From: Acidobacteriota bacterium
Lineage (GTDB): Bacteria; Acidobacteriota; Thermoanaerobaculia; Gp7-AA8; JAHWKK01
Direction: 5' to 3'
Assembly: GCA_019347945.1 (NCBI GenBank)
Contig: JAHWKK010000018.1
Coordinates: 1-64,000 of the forward strand
DNA length: 64,000 nucleotides
A program made the position numbers and the translations under genes. This document shows positions 24,248 to 32,908 of the stretch, in pieces. The notes under the pieces are model-generated. The model ran no database searches. It had not been told where the DNA came from and saw only the letters and a program-made list of their open reading frames with translations. Every line of letters starts with the position of its first letter. The first letter of the stretch is position 1.

Positions 24248-24619
24248 GCGGCCGCTTCAGAATATCCCATATCGGAGCATCAGTTCCTTCATCTTTCATC
24301 CTCTGAATTCGCCACGCTCCGAACGTACCGCAGGCTTCCAGCCTGCCGTGTCGCGGGCTTCCAGCCCCCGCTTCTCGACCACTCCCTGAAACCGGCACCC
24401 TTTCCAGACCGGCCGGGAGGGCGAGGCGCCTGCCGAGCCGCACCGTCACGAACCTTGCGCGATGTCCTCCGAGCGGCTTCGTGCTCTTTGGACTGCGGCG
24501 CACCCTGCGCCGCCTTCACCACGTCTCGAACTTGCGCGCCTGCCGTACCGCAGGCTTCCAGCCTGCCGTGTCGCGGGCTGCCAGCCCGCACAACCTCGGC
24601 CCTCCGCCGACATCCGTCG
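24248..24619. repeat. Duplicated leader plus dispersed palindromes
   Basis: After the duplicated isomerase leader (to about 24310) come ACCGCAGGCTTCCAGCCTGC palindromes (about 24330-24370 and 24547-24595), a GGGAGGGCGAGGCGCC element (about 24415-24445), and a GGACTGCGGCGCACCCTGCG hairpin (about 24490-24512). No gene. Confidence 0.7.
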
Positions 24620-25305
24620 TCAGGCGGCGAAGGCGAGTTTCACCTGATCGACCTCGTGCTTCGCTCGGTCGGGCGAGACGATCGACTCGATGATGATCGG
24701 GGTGTCGGCGGGGATCAACTTTGCCACGCGCTCGAACGAGAGCCGCGTCAGATAGCCGATCGGCCTGTGCTCGCCAAACGTACCCACGTCGCTCACGTGC
24801 AACTGACGCAGTCTCGCCCCGAAGCGCCTCAACAACTCCAGACCGACGCCCATGGTGGGATCGATCTGGCGCGCATGCCCGGCGTCGAAGCAGAACCCGG
24901 CCTCGGGTAGCATCTCGAACAGACTCTCCATTTCGTCAGCCGTTCTGCCCGTGGTCTTGCGATATCCATGTTTTCCAGGCAGAGGCGCGAGCCGACCTCG
25001 ACCCATCGCGATGGCTCTCGGATCAGGTCGGGATGGACCACGATCGGCCACTCGGCTGGGAACGAACGCAGCTTTTTGATCAGCCAGTCCTCGTCATGTT
25101 CGATCAGTTTGCTCGGTGCGTGGACCGATACGTACTGGTACCGTTCGATACGAAGCTGATCGAGGGCAGCGAGCAGCGGCTCGAGCTCGTGCTCTCGGAG
25201 AGCCGAAAGCTCCACGGCAGCGCAGGAGTCCGGCTGCAATTTGAGACCTTCACGGAAGTTCCCCTTCGCGAGGGCTCCCGTGGAAAATCCGATGTTTCTC
25301 GTCAT
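24620..25305 (-). pseudogene. Xylose isomerase-like TIM-barrel protein with a frameshift
   Basis: Two minus-strand frames join into one sugar phosphate isomerase/epimerase-type protein. The first part has NIGFSTGALAKGNFREG, YVSVHAPSK, WPIVVHPDLI and LCLENMD. The second continues RKTTGRTADEMESLFE, FCFDAGHARQIDPT, QLHVSDVGTFGEHRP and IIIESIV. At the junction (about 24958-24965) GATATCGCAAG stands where GATCGCAAG would give the family sequence ENMDRKTTGRT, so an extra AT dinucleotide explains the break. It is either a recent pseudogene or a sequence error. A truncated copy lies 370 bp downstream. Confidence 0.75.
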
Positions 25306-25432
25306 GCGGCCGCCTCAGAATACCCCATATCGGAGCATCAGTTCCTTCAGCCTTTCATCTTCTGAATTCGCCACGCGCCCCCCGTACCTCCGGCTTCCAG
25401 TCTGCCGTGTCGCGGGCTTCCAGCCCGCCCGA
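25306..25432. repeat. Isomerase leader and GCTTCCAGCCCGCC palindromes
   Basis: The isomerase upstream segment (to about 25370) is the parent of the copy at 24248-24310. A pair of GGCTTCCAGTCTGCC and GGCTTCCAGCCCGCC elements (about 25390-25428) follows and reaches the abiEii stop. Confidence 0.6.
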
Positions 25433-26350
25433 TCATTCACCCTGATCCCAACCCTCAGTGCTCCAGGCCCCACGGGCAGTCTTGCCGCTCGCGGCGGCGG
25501 CGAGTACCGGAGTCAGGAATGTCCTCAGCCGCGCGCCGACGGATTCAAAGTCCAATATCTCAACTGCACCGATCTTTTTCAGAAAGGCCACCCATTGCTG
25601 CCTCTTGCGAACATCCGAGAAGAATTCAGGCGACAGCCCGACTGGCTCGTCGAGAGGAAGATCGGTTCGTCGCCGCGCGAATGTTTTCTTTACCGCCTCC
25701 TGCAGGACGCCTAAGTCGAACTTCACGTCTGATGAGAGAGTGTAGAGATCGAAGAAATCCTTCATCCGGCTGTTCCCCATTCCCAGATGAACGATGGCGT
25801 GAAGCTTCTCCGCCACGATCGTCTCGGTCGGGTAGACCTGCAGCTGCGGAGATTCCATGTCCAGCAACGTCGGAAAACTCACTACCTCCGGCCCAGGCGT
25901 GATGACGTCGCCAACGCCGATGTCGACCTGGAGACGGATCAGCGCGCTGTCGAGATGCGCCGAGAAACGAGCCCTCACTCCCTTATATTCGTCCGCGCTG
26001 CGTATCACCTCTGCGCTGATCGAGCTCCTGTCGAATCGAAGGCCATCGTCTGGGACCTGAGCTTCACAGACCTCTCCGAGTATTCGGCTAACGTCCTCCG
26101 GTGCCAGTTCTCCATAGCCGAGAAAATCCAGATCGCGCGTCGTGCGATGGAGCTCCTCCACCCAGAGCGAGAGAACCATCGCACCCTTCAGTACAAGCCT
26201 CTCACGATAGGCCGATTTGCTCAGCCGAAACAGAAATCGCTCCCGCCCGTAGAGCGAGAGGACGTAGTCGTACGACTCATTTCGTTCGGCGGCGATCCTG
26301 GAAATGCGCTCACGTACCGAGGCTGCAACGTTCCGCAGAGGACGTTTCAA
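25433..26350 (-). CDS. AbiEii/AbiGii-family nucleotidyltransferase toxin
   Basis: The toxin of a type IV toxin-antitoxin/abortive infection pair. The 305-aa chain has a nucleotidyltransferase core with LVLKGAMVLSLW and TTRDLDFLGYGE (the G[S/A]xxLxxx...RxTxDLDF pattern), then TETIVAEKLHAIVHLGMGNS and RMKDFFDLYTL, which are characteristic of AbiEii. I place the start at TTG 26350, which overlaps the antitoxin stop (TTGA); a longer frame to ATG 26416 lies inside the antitoxin gene and adds no family sequence. The toxin is expected to modify nucleotides or tRNA; the target here is unknown. Confidence 0.85.
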   Translation of the reverse strand: MKRPLRNVAASVRERISRIAAERNESYDYVLSLYGRERFLFRLSKSAYRERLVLKGAMVLSLWVEELHRTTRDLDFLGYGELAPEDVSRILGEVCEAQVPDDGLRFDRSSISAEVIRSADEYKGVRARFSAHLDSALIRLQVDIGVGDVITPGPEVVSFPTLLDMESPQLQVYPTETIVAEKLHAIVHLGMGNSRMKDFFDLYTLSSDVKFDLGVLQEAVKKTFARRRTDLPLDEPVGLSPEFFSDVRKRQQWVAFLKKIGAVEILDFESVGARLRTFLTPVLAAAASGKTARGAWSTEGWDQGE

Positions 26351-26946
26351 TGAGTCAGTGCCTCCATGTAAGGCCGTATCACGGTTGCAACCCGGCAGAT
26401 CCTGGCAAATCGCCAAATCTCATCCATGGTGAACCGCCGGTCGTTCCAGCCTTCCGACAGAGCGGCGATGGCTACGTCGAGCCCGACTCTGCTCCGAAAT
26501 TTGAAGCAATCCGCGACCGTGCGGGCGGGAGAAGTGACCTGAATCGTCACACCCTCGTGCTCATGTCGCTCGACTCCGTCTCGAAGAAGATCAGGCGAAA
26601 GTCGAACGAGATTGATCGGCGGCTGACCCTGACGTGGAGCCCGATCCTTGAGACCGATCCCCAGCCACACTTCGTGCGGCATCTCCGTCGTGAGGCCGTG
26701 GTATGCCAGTGCGGAAAGGAGACAGATGACGCCTTGAGAAACCCGGCCTGACACAATCAGCAGATCGCGATGAGGGGACTTCGCCACTTCGTTGCTGATG
26801 TAAATCCCCCGGGCGACACGATGAAGCTTCTCCTGCCTTGCGAGCCGGTGAAGTGTCTCTCGAGCATATCCACGGTCCGTGAGCTCCTTGCTCGTGACGA
26901 CGCCCCGCCGCGCGATGTACTGGCTCAGTTCAGGTTTTGACTTCAT
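26347..26946 (-). CDS. AbiEi-family antitoxin / transcriptional regulator
   Basis: A 199-aa protein. The N-terminal winged helix reads LSQYIARRGVVTSKELTDRG and RETLHRLARQEKLHRVARGI, followed by YISNE. The C-terminal antitoxin domain contains ICLLSALAYHGLTTEMPHEV and TIQVTSPARTVADCFKFRSR. AbiEi proteins neutralise AbiEii without binding it directly and repress their own operon through inverted repeats. A 46-bp nested dyad lies immediately upstream of this start. The stop overlaps the toxin start by 4 bp. Confidence 0.87.
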   Translation of the reverse strand: MKSKPELSQYIARRGVVTSKELTDRGYARETLHRLARQEKLHRVARGIYISNEVAKSPHRDLLIVSGRVSQGVICLLSALAYHGLTTEMPHEVWLGIGLKDRAPRQGQPPINLVRLSPDLLRDGVERHEHEGVTIQVTSPARTVADCFKFRSRVGLDVAIAALSEGWNDRRFTMDEIWRFARICRVATVIRPYMEALTH

Positions 26947-26992
26947 GTGACAATCCGTCGGACATTATCGCCAATGTCAGACGTTTTGTCAC
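26947..26992. promoter_or_regulatory. Extended nested dyad operator of the abiE pair
   Basis: Three pairs of inverted arms share one centre at 26969.5: GTGACA (26947-26952)/TGTCAC (26987-26992), CGTC (26956-26959)/GACG (26980-26983) and GACATT (26961-26966)/AATGTC (26973-26978). The dyad touches the antitoxin start codon, so a bound regulator or an RNA hairpin would cover both promoter and ribosome site. Confidence 0.65.
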
Positions 26993-27046
26993 GTCCATCC
27001 CGGCCCTGTTCCTTAGACCGTTACCGAAAAGGAAGCTCCCTGGACT

Positions 27047-27069
27047 GCGGCGCACCCCTGCGCCGCTTT
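27047..27069. terminator. GC-rich hairpin of the dispersed GGCGCACCCCTGCGCC family
   Basis: GCGGCGCA and TGCGCCGC form a perfect 8-bp stem with a 4-base loop, followed by TTT, at the convergent-free end of the PLD/helicase operon. It may terminate that operon, but the same hairpin occurs in many other gaps, so it may only be a repeat. Confidence 0.4.
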
Positions 27070-27073
27070 CGCA

Positions 27074-27430
27074 TCAATAGACGTCCCGGCCAGTGAGCAC
27101 ATACTCCAGACGATCACACGACGTGGCGAGCGTCTCCACATACACCGACCACTCATCCTCCGTCAGCCCGGCTGCAGGGACGAAGGCTTCGCCGATGATT
27201 CTCCCGCGACGATCGACCGTGAACCCGATCAGCTCGCGAAACCGATTCGCCTCCCACAGACGCAGATCGAGGTCGTCAATCTCTCTCGCTACCCGAGGCG
27301 GCACCACGACAGACCAGATCCTCAGGTGGTCCTCTTCGCGCTCGACGTGAACGACCTGGTTCCGCTGATCACCTGTCTCGCACGAGATCTTCGATCCAGG
27401 CGGAAGACGAAATGGTGCATTACCGCTCAA
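27074..27430 (-). CDS. 118-aa unknown protein, last gene of the helicase/PLD operon
   Basis: I set the start at TTG 27430: GGGAGG lies 6 nt upstream, inside the last codons of the helicase gene, giving an 11-bp overlap. The longer frame to 27526 is antisense-like inside the helicase. The acidic protein contains NQVVHVEREEDHLRIWSVVV, ANRFRELIGFTVDRRGRIIG and ATSCDRLEYVLTGRDVY. I recognise no family. Its tight coupling suggests it works with the helicase and nuclease. Confidence 0.6.
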   Translation of the reverse strand: MSGNAPFRLPPGSKISCETGDQRNQVVHVEREEDHLRIWSVVVPPRVAREIDDLDLRLWEANRFRELIGFTVDRRGRIIGEAFVPAAGLTEDEWSVYVETLATSCDRLEYVLTGRDVY

Positions 27431-30400
27431 CGAACGCCTCCCTTCCGAGATCCTCGCGAAACGTCTCGAGCGTCTCGTCCCGATCGAGCAGAACATGCTC
27501 GAGCTCGTCCGCGGCACGGGCAACACTCGCGATCAGCCACCGCACCCTCTCCGCGTCACTCGCTGGATCCCCCAACAGCACGTCGCCCTCTGCCGTCAGA
27601 TCGTACTTCCGGAATCTGTTGTCGAAGACCGCACCGATTCTCACGGGAGAGCGCGCAGCATGCTCCGTGATCGTGAGCGCCTCCTCCCGTCGATCCACCA
27701 TTCCGATCGGACTGACGCAACGTACGTTCGGCCGGCCGTGAATCGAATGAAGGAGGAGCGTGAACGGCTGCTGCCTGTCGCCCAGCGGGAAGACACCCAC
27801 CATCGCGTTCGTCCCTCCGCCCGGTTCCCACCGAATCTCCATGCCGCTCGAGGACTCCTGTAGCTTCGCAAATCGCTCCCGCAGCAGTCCGGCCATCCGC
27901 TCGTCCACAGCCGGCTTCTTTCTGGTTCCTCTCACGAAGTCGTCGCGTACGGGAAAGGCACTCTCCAGCGGCTCCGACTGCAGCCGTCTCGTCCTCGGTG
28001 CCCGATGAATCTCTCTCGCGATGTTGATTTGGCGCTCATCACGCTCCTCGTTCGATGCCAGGCTCTGATGCATCAGCTCGATGAAGCTCTCCATCCGCTC
28101 GAGCACCCGGTTCACTTGGAGCCGCTCGACCGAATCGAGCAGGTGAGGGAAGTAGACCTGAAGAAGCTCCTCCCCCTCCGGCTTCCTGTCGAGCACCGTC
28201 AGTCGCCTCTCCGTCTGAGAGCTCACCCGGTCGATGCGCCCGATCCGTTGTTCCATCGAAGACGGCATCCAGGAGATCCCATAGTGATAAACACTCGAGC
28301 AGAACGGATGCAGATCCTCTCCTTCCTGGAGCAGATCCGTCGATATCAGGACGAATGGGTAACCCGGTAATCTGAACTGCCGGACCATCGTCTGATTCAC
28401 ACTGCCGAACATCCCGCCAATCGGCTGCTGCTCTCTCAGGAGCCGGCCGAACTCCGTCCCCGCCTTCTGAAGCGCTGCCTCCCAGGCATCCGGAAGATTC
28501 ACGTCCAGGATCAGATCGAAATTTGCGGCAGCTTCCGCGAGCTCCTGGTATGCCCTGAACCGCCCCTCACCCTTCTGCCGTTCGAGCAGGTCCAGAAACT
28601 CGACGATCAACGACTCTTCATCATCTTCGGAAGATGCTTCCCTCGTCCCCAGCTCGAGATTGCGCAATCGATTCGCGACGAGCACGTAGAGATCTATGAG
28701 CGGGTGTCCCAACCTCACCATCGACGCCAGCAGTTCCCGTCGCAGTTCCTCGCGTCGAAACGTCTTGACGAATGTGTCCCGCTTTTCTTCCGGCCAGAGA
28801 TCCTGCCGAAGCGCCGTTCGTTCTCGCAGTTCGGTAAAGAAGGTTCTGGTCTCGAGCCACGAACCGAGCGAGGGCACCTCCTTCGTTCCTTCCAGGTCCC
28901 GCCCGGTCGAATACTGCTCGAGCAGAATTGTCGCGGCATCATCCCGCAGCTCATCGCTGTGAGCCAGAAGCTCGAGTGCAGCAGCCTGAAAGGCGTGGAA
29001 CAGATTCGAGCGACTCTGCTTCTTCACGCTGGGGAGACGTCGCGCAGCAAATCGCCCGAGCGACGGCTCGAGATCCTCAGGATTGAGCCCCACCTCTCGG
29101 GTCAGCGCCTGCATCACATTTCCAGGACTGACCCCGAGCAGGCGGGCGACGTAGTTGTCCTCGAAGAAGGTCGAGTAGAAGCCGCCGGCCTGGCTCAGCC
29201 GTCGAGAGAGCGTGGCCCCGCTGAAAACCTCACCCGGTCCTCCTCCCCGGAAGAACCAGGCGAAGAAAGTGTCATGGCCTCCACGATCGACTTCCTTGCC
29301 CTCTGCAGGCGGAAGCTCATTCTCGAGCTCCAGTGGAATCTCTGCAGGACTGGTCAGTCGATCGTGCCTTCGCTGCTCGCGATAATTCTCAAACACGTGC
29401 CCAATGCGCTCCCGTAATTCCTTATCCAGCTCATCCATCAGCCGCTCGAAGAGCCACGAGTCGTAACGCTCTTCCAGCTTGCGCTCGAGCTCACTCACCG
29501 AAGCGGTTCGCCGGACGAAAACCAATGCTTTTCTTCCCGTGTCGAAGGAGCCTGCCAGCTCGTCCACGAGCGCATCCATCTTCGGATGCGGCAGCTCTTC
29601 TCCAAATTTTCTCCGGTAACTGGCAGCCATACGGTTCACGATGCCCACGTCGATCCCGGCACGCTCTTCCGGATTTTCAGTCTGTTCCGCATCATCGAAC
29701 GTCGACTCGGCACCAGACTCGAGTGCGCGGCTGGCGGTCTGAAAGAAACTCTCGAACGATGCGAGCATCCCGATCTGAAAGGAGTTGTTGAATTTCTCGC
29801 TGCCGATCAGTTCGTTCACCTTCTTCTGCATCAGCGCGACGACCAGTCGCTGACGGTCGTCCGGGACTCCGAGTGGATCGTCGTGCGTCTCGACCCCACC
29901 CTGCTCCCACGAGCGCCGGTAGAGGTTCTTGGTGTATCGGTTGCCGCCGGTCTGGATACTCGTGACTCTCCGGACCAGAAACTCAGCGGTAGCACGCTTC
30001 TGCGCCTCGCTCGTCGCGTTCCTGTCGGCCAGTTCCGGCGCCAGACTTCCGAAGCCGAACAGATCGAGCTGATTCCACAGTTGGCGGTAGTCATCCTCGA
30101 GGGGAGTGGCGGAGAGAAACAGGACACGTCGAGCTCGTCTGCCATAGCCGGGGAAATCGCGCGGATCCGTTTCCTCATCGAGCCCCATCACCAGACGAAG
30201 CAATTCGTTTCGCTGCGACTTAGATGCTCGCCCATGCTTTAGGACGTGCGCCTCGTCGACGATTACCAGGTCGAATGGAGGAATCGCCCGGTTGATTGCA
30301 CGGGCGTAATTTCTCCTGAAGGAATCATGACTCCGGAGATCGAGCAAATGCCGGTCGAGCGACGGCAGGAGCTTCAGGAGCTCGTCTCGTTTCCGCCGCC

Positions 30401-30872
30401 CGGTTTCCTCTCCGCCCCCGATTCCCATGCTGAAGCTGGTCATCCTCGTGAAAAAGTCGCGGTCGGGATCGAGCATCGTCTCGCGCGCCAGCTCGTAGAG
30501 ATTTCTGCAGAAGACAGGCGGACGGGCAGGCGCGCCATGAATCGCCTTCACCCGAAGATCCGGATACGTCACGCGGCTCTTCACGAAGGTCTTCAACTCC
30601 CTGATCCACTTCTGCTGAATGTTCTCGCGCGGAGCGATGACGAGCATCCTGAACTCGGGATTGAAGTGGCGGAACAGGGCAAACGCCCCCAGGGCGACGT
30701 ACGTCTTGCCCATCCCGACCTCGTCAGCGAGGTAAGCCACCCGCTGCTTCGCGAGCAGGTTGTGGATTGCGACGGCGCCACGCAACTGCTCCTCGGCGGC
30801 CGCGTCGCTGATACGCCCGCGGAAATCCAGCAACTGCCGCGCGCAATCGAGGCTGACGGTTGGGTCGCTCAC
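27420..30872 (-). CDS. Large SNF2-like DEAD/DEAH helicase (defence-type)
   Basis: An 1150-aa superfamily 2 ATPase. Walker A is ADEVGMGKTYVAL (50-62), motif Ia LVIAPRENIQQKW, the DEAH box VIVDEAHVLK (203-212) and motif III LFLSATPLEDDY. A long middle region precedes the second RecA lobe, with FVLISTDLLQEGEDL and MEQRIGRIDRVSS (motifs V and VI). The layout matches DNA translocases of restriction-like and DISARM-type defence loci. It overlaps the PLD gene by 4 bp (ATGA). A role in recognising or tracking foreign DNA for the PLD nuclease is inference. Confidence 0.85.
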   Translation of the reverse strand: MSDPTVSLDCARQLLDFRGRISDAAAEEQLRGAVAIHNLLAKQRVAYLADEVGMGKTYVALGAFALFRHFNPEFRMLVIAPRENIQQKWIRELKTFVKSRVTYPDLRVKAIHGAPARPPVFCRNLYELARETMLDPDRDFFTRMTSFSMGIGGGEETGRRKRDELLKLLPSLDRHLLDLRSHDSFRRNYARAINRAIPPFDLVIVDEAHVLKHGRASKSQRNELLRLVMGLDEETDPRDFPGYGRRARRVLFLSATPLEDDYRQLWNQLDLFGFGSLAPELADRNATSEAQKRATAEFLVRRVTSIQTGGNRYTKNLYRRSWEQGGVETHDDPLGVPDDRQRLVVALMQKKVNELIGSEKFNNSFQIGMLASFESFFQTASRALESGAESTFDDAEQTENPEERAGIDVGIVNRMAASYRRKFGEELPHPKMDALVDELAGSFDTGRKALVFVRRTASVSELERKLEERYDSWLFERLMDELDKELRERIGHVFENYREQRRHDRLTSPAEIPLELENELPPAEGKEVDRGGHDTFFAWFFRGGGPGEVFSGATLSRRLSQAGGFYSTFFEDNYVARLLGVSPGNVMQALTREVGLNPEDLEPSLGRFAARRLPSVKKQSRSNLFHAFQAAALELLAHSDELRDDAATILLEQYSTGRDLEGTKEVPSLGSWLETRTFFTELRERTALRQDLWPEEKRDTFVKTFRREELRRELLASMVRLGHPLIDLYVLVANRLRNLELGTREASSEDDEESLIVEFLDLLERQKGEGRFRAYQELAEAAANFDLILDVNLPDAWEAALQKAGTEFGRLLREQQPIGGMFGSVNQTMVRQFRLPGYPFVLISTDLLQEGEDLHPFCSSVYHYGISWMPSSMEQRIGRIDRVSSQTERRLTVLDRKPEGEELLQVYFPHLLDSVERLQVNRVLERMESFIELMHQSLASNEERDERQINIAREIHRAPRTRRLQSEPLESAFPVRDDFVRGTRKKPAVDERMAGLLRERFAKLQESSSGMEIRWEPGGGTNAMVGVFPLGDRQQPFTLLLHSIHGRPNVRCVSPIGMVDRREEALTITEHAARSPVRIGAVFDNRFRKYDLTAEGDVLLGDPASDAERVRWLIASVARAADELEHVLLDRDETLETFREDLGREAFVER

Positions 30873-32908
30873 GCGCCCACTCGGTCAAGAAACTGCCGCT
30901 CGAACCAGTCGATGAATGCTCTGCTCTCTGAAGCTTTACCGAGCGTGAGCGACGACCTCAACTTACGGACCCGCTTCAGGTCGTTCTCCAGTGCCACCAC
31001 ATTGCCGCGACGGCTTCGACAGAATTCGCGCTGCTCCTTTTTCAGCCGTTTGAGAAGCTGCATTGCGCAAAGCAGCATGACGTAGCGATTCACCGCGTCG
31101 CCCTCCTCCTCGGCGATCACCTTGCCCACGAGGTGAGCCAGCGAGTCGAATGAGCGGCCGAAAAGTCGTCCCACCGCTTCCTTCTCCCGCCCTTCCTCCA
31201 GAGCATCGAAGACCGCGCGCTCCAGATTGCCGAACGAGTGATAGATGCCCGCGAACTTGTCGAAGAACGTCTCGGTCTCCTGCGACTTCGTCTTCGAAGC
31301 GAGCCAGCGGATCGCTTCGGCGTCATCGACGTCGAACGCGCGTGCCTCCAGGAACTGCTTTCTCTGCTCGGAACTGAGGAGTGACCAGTACCGAAGGATC
31401 TCGGTGACCGTTAGCCTTGCCATCAGAGATGGCTTCTGCGTCATCTCCTCTTCCTCGACCAGAATCGTGGCCGGGCTTTCTCCCTCGATCTCGACTCGAA
31501 GAAAAGAGGTGCTCTGCAGTACAGCCTCCAGTTTCGCCGCCTGGTCGTCGTCCAGAGGACTCCACTCCCTTGACGGAAGCGGGGCAATGGTAAAGAGATC
31601 GACGCCGTTCGCCGATAGCTTCAGCTCGGGAGAACCGGAGGAAGCATCCCAGTAGACGGAGGCCGCACCGCGATTCCAGTCATAGCGAACCGACAGATTT
31701 CTCCCCCGCCCTACGTCCTCCTCATCGAGCTCGCTCTCGGGGAGGAAGACCTCCTCCTCCTGCTCGTCGGGTTGCAGCCACCAGTCCGGGCGCCTCTTCA
31801 CCTCCGGCTCGAGCAGGAAGCCGGTCTCGAAATTACTTTCGCCTGTGAATGCCGCGTTCGTCAGATTTGCCGAACCGATGAACAACGCCTCGTAGCGTCC
31901 CCGGGGATCGAAAAACCGATAAACCTTCGCGTGCAGCCGTCGCGGAGGTGCTCCCGGAGATTGCTTCATCACCTCGTCCGGCAGGGAGCTCCAGACGAGC
32001 CCAAGCTCCCGGATCCGTTCGTAATAGACCGGCCCGCACAGTGCCTCACCGGCGATCCCGCGTGGCAGGGCGATCTTCGTCTCGACTGGATCGAATGCGT
32101 CGACGAGCTCCTCGACAGGCCCCGCGGACTCCTGCTCGTCGAAATACGGAGAGATGATCTCCAGGCGACAACCCTCGAGCTGCCGTCGGGTGTGAGCCTT
32201 CAGAAAATCGACGAGCCGTTCGCCGCCGCGATACAGCCTCGTCTGCAGAGGCTGACTCGGCCGTTGCCGCGCCTGCGAAAGACCGAGCACGAAACTTCGT
32301 ATTGCGTCCAGTCCCTGGTGCTCCGTTTGCTGTCGCGCATCGCGCTTGACGCGGCGGATCAGGTCGAGGAGGTCATCTCTGAAACTGCATTCTTCTCGCT
32401 CGGCAACTTCCTCGAAATGTGCTACTTCGACGTTCTCCCACCAGCCGGCGCGGGTGAGATTCGCGGAGAGCGTGCCGAGGATCAGAGACCGTGCCGGAGC
32501 GGCAGCCCCTGATCCGTTCTTTGTGGTTCCCTCTCCGTCCTCCGTCTTCTCGACCAGCAGAAGAACATTCTTCGGATGGAAGAAGCCGGTCGATCGTGAC
32601 ACGGGGATGCGGCGGGTATCAAGCTGAGCAGACTGCGATCCCGCCTCCAGTCCCCGGCGATCGTAATAAATGGCGACATCATCAACAGTCCGGAGCGTAT
32701 GCTCGAGATTCAGCAGACGGATCTTCGGTACATGGCTGAGAGATTCGTCGAAGAGAACCGGCAGGACTTCCTGCTCGAAGAAGCCGGGATCGAAGCGGAA
32801 CGTGAGGAAGACGGCGGTCTGGACTTTTCTGGCACCGATCGCGTCACGCAGGGCGTCCGAGAGAACCTTTGTCTCGATCGTGCCGCCGTTCTTCCGGCGT
32901 TTGGCCAT
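30869..32908 (-). CDS. Phospholipase D-like nuclease protein
   Basis: A 679-aa protein with two PLD-type half-sites: HPK (111-113) with LSANLTRAG (147-155), and HAK (326-328) with GSANLTNAAF (345-354). Two HxK...N halves make one catalytic site in this superfamily, and in this context DNA cleavage is likelier than lipid cleavage. The C-terminal half is helical and unassigned. ATG 32908 (MAKRRKNGGTIETK) is chosen because it overlaps the upstream stop by one base (TGATG) and the longer frame is antisense-like. Partners are the helicase and the upstream unknown protein. Confidence 0.8.
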   Translation of the reverse strand: MAKRRKNGGTIETKVLSDALRDAIGARKVQTAVFLTFRFDPGFFEQEVLPVLFDESLSHVPKIRLLNLEHTLRTVDDVAIYYDRRGLEAGSQSAQLDTRRIPVSRSTGFFHPKNVLLLVEKTEDGEGTTKNGSGAAAPARSLILGTLSANLTRAGWWENVEVAHFEEVAEREECSFRDDLLDLIRRVKRDARQQTEHQGLDAIRSFVLGLSQARQRPSQPLQTRLYRGGERLVDFLKAHTRRQLEGCRLEIISPYFDEQESAGPVEELVDAFDPVETKIALPRGIAGEALCGPVYYERIRELGLVWSSLPDEVMKQSPGAPPRRLHAKVYRFFDPRGRYEALFIGSANLTNAAFTGESNFETGFLLEPEVKRRPDWWLQPDEQEEEVFLPESELDEEDVGRGRNLSVRYDWNRGAASVYWDASSGSPELKLSANGVDLFTIAPLPSREWSPLDDDQAAKLEAVLQSTSFLRVEIEGESPATILVEEEEMTQKPSLMARLTVTEILRYWSLLSSEQRKQFLEARAFDVDDAEAIRWLASKTKSQETETFFDKFAGIYHSFGNLERAVFDALEEGREKEAVGRLFGRSFDSLAHLVGKVIAEEEGDAVNRYVMLLCAMQLLKRLKKEQREFCRSRRGNVVALENDLKRVRKLRSSLTLGKASESRAFIDWFERQFLDRVGA

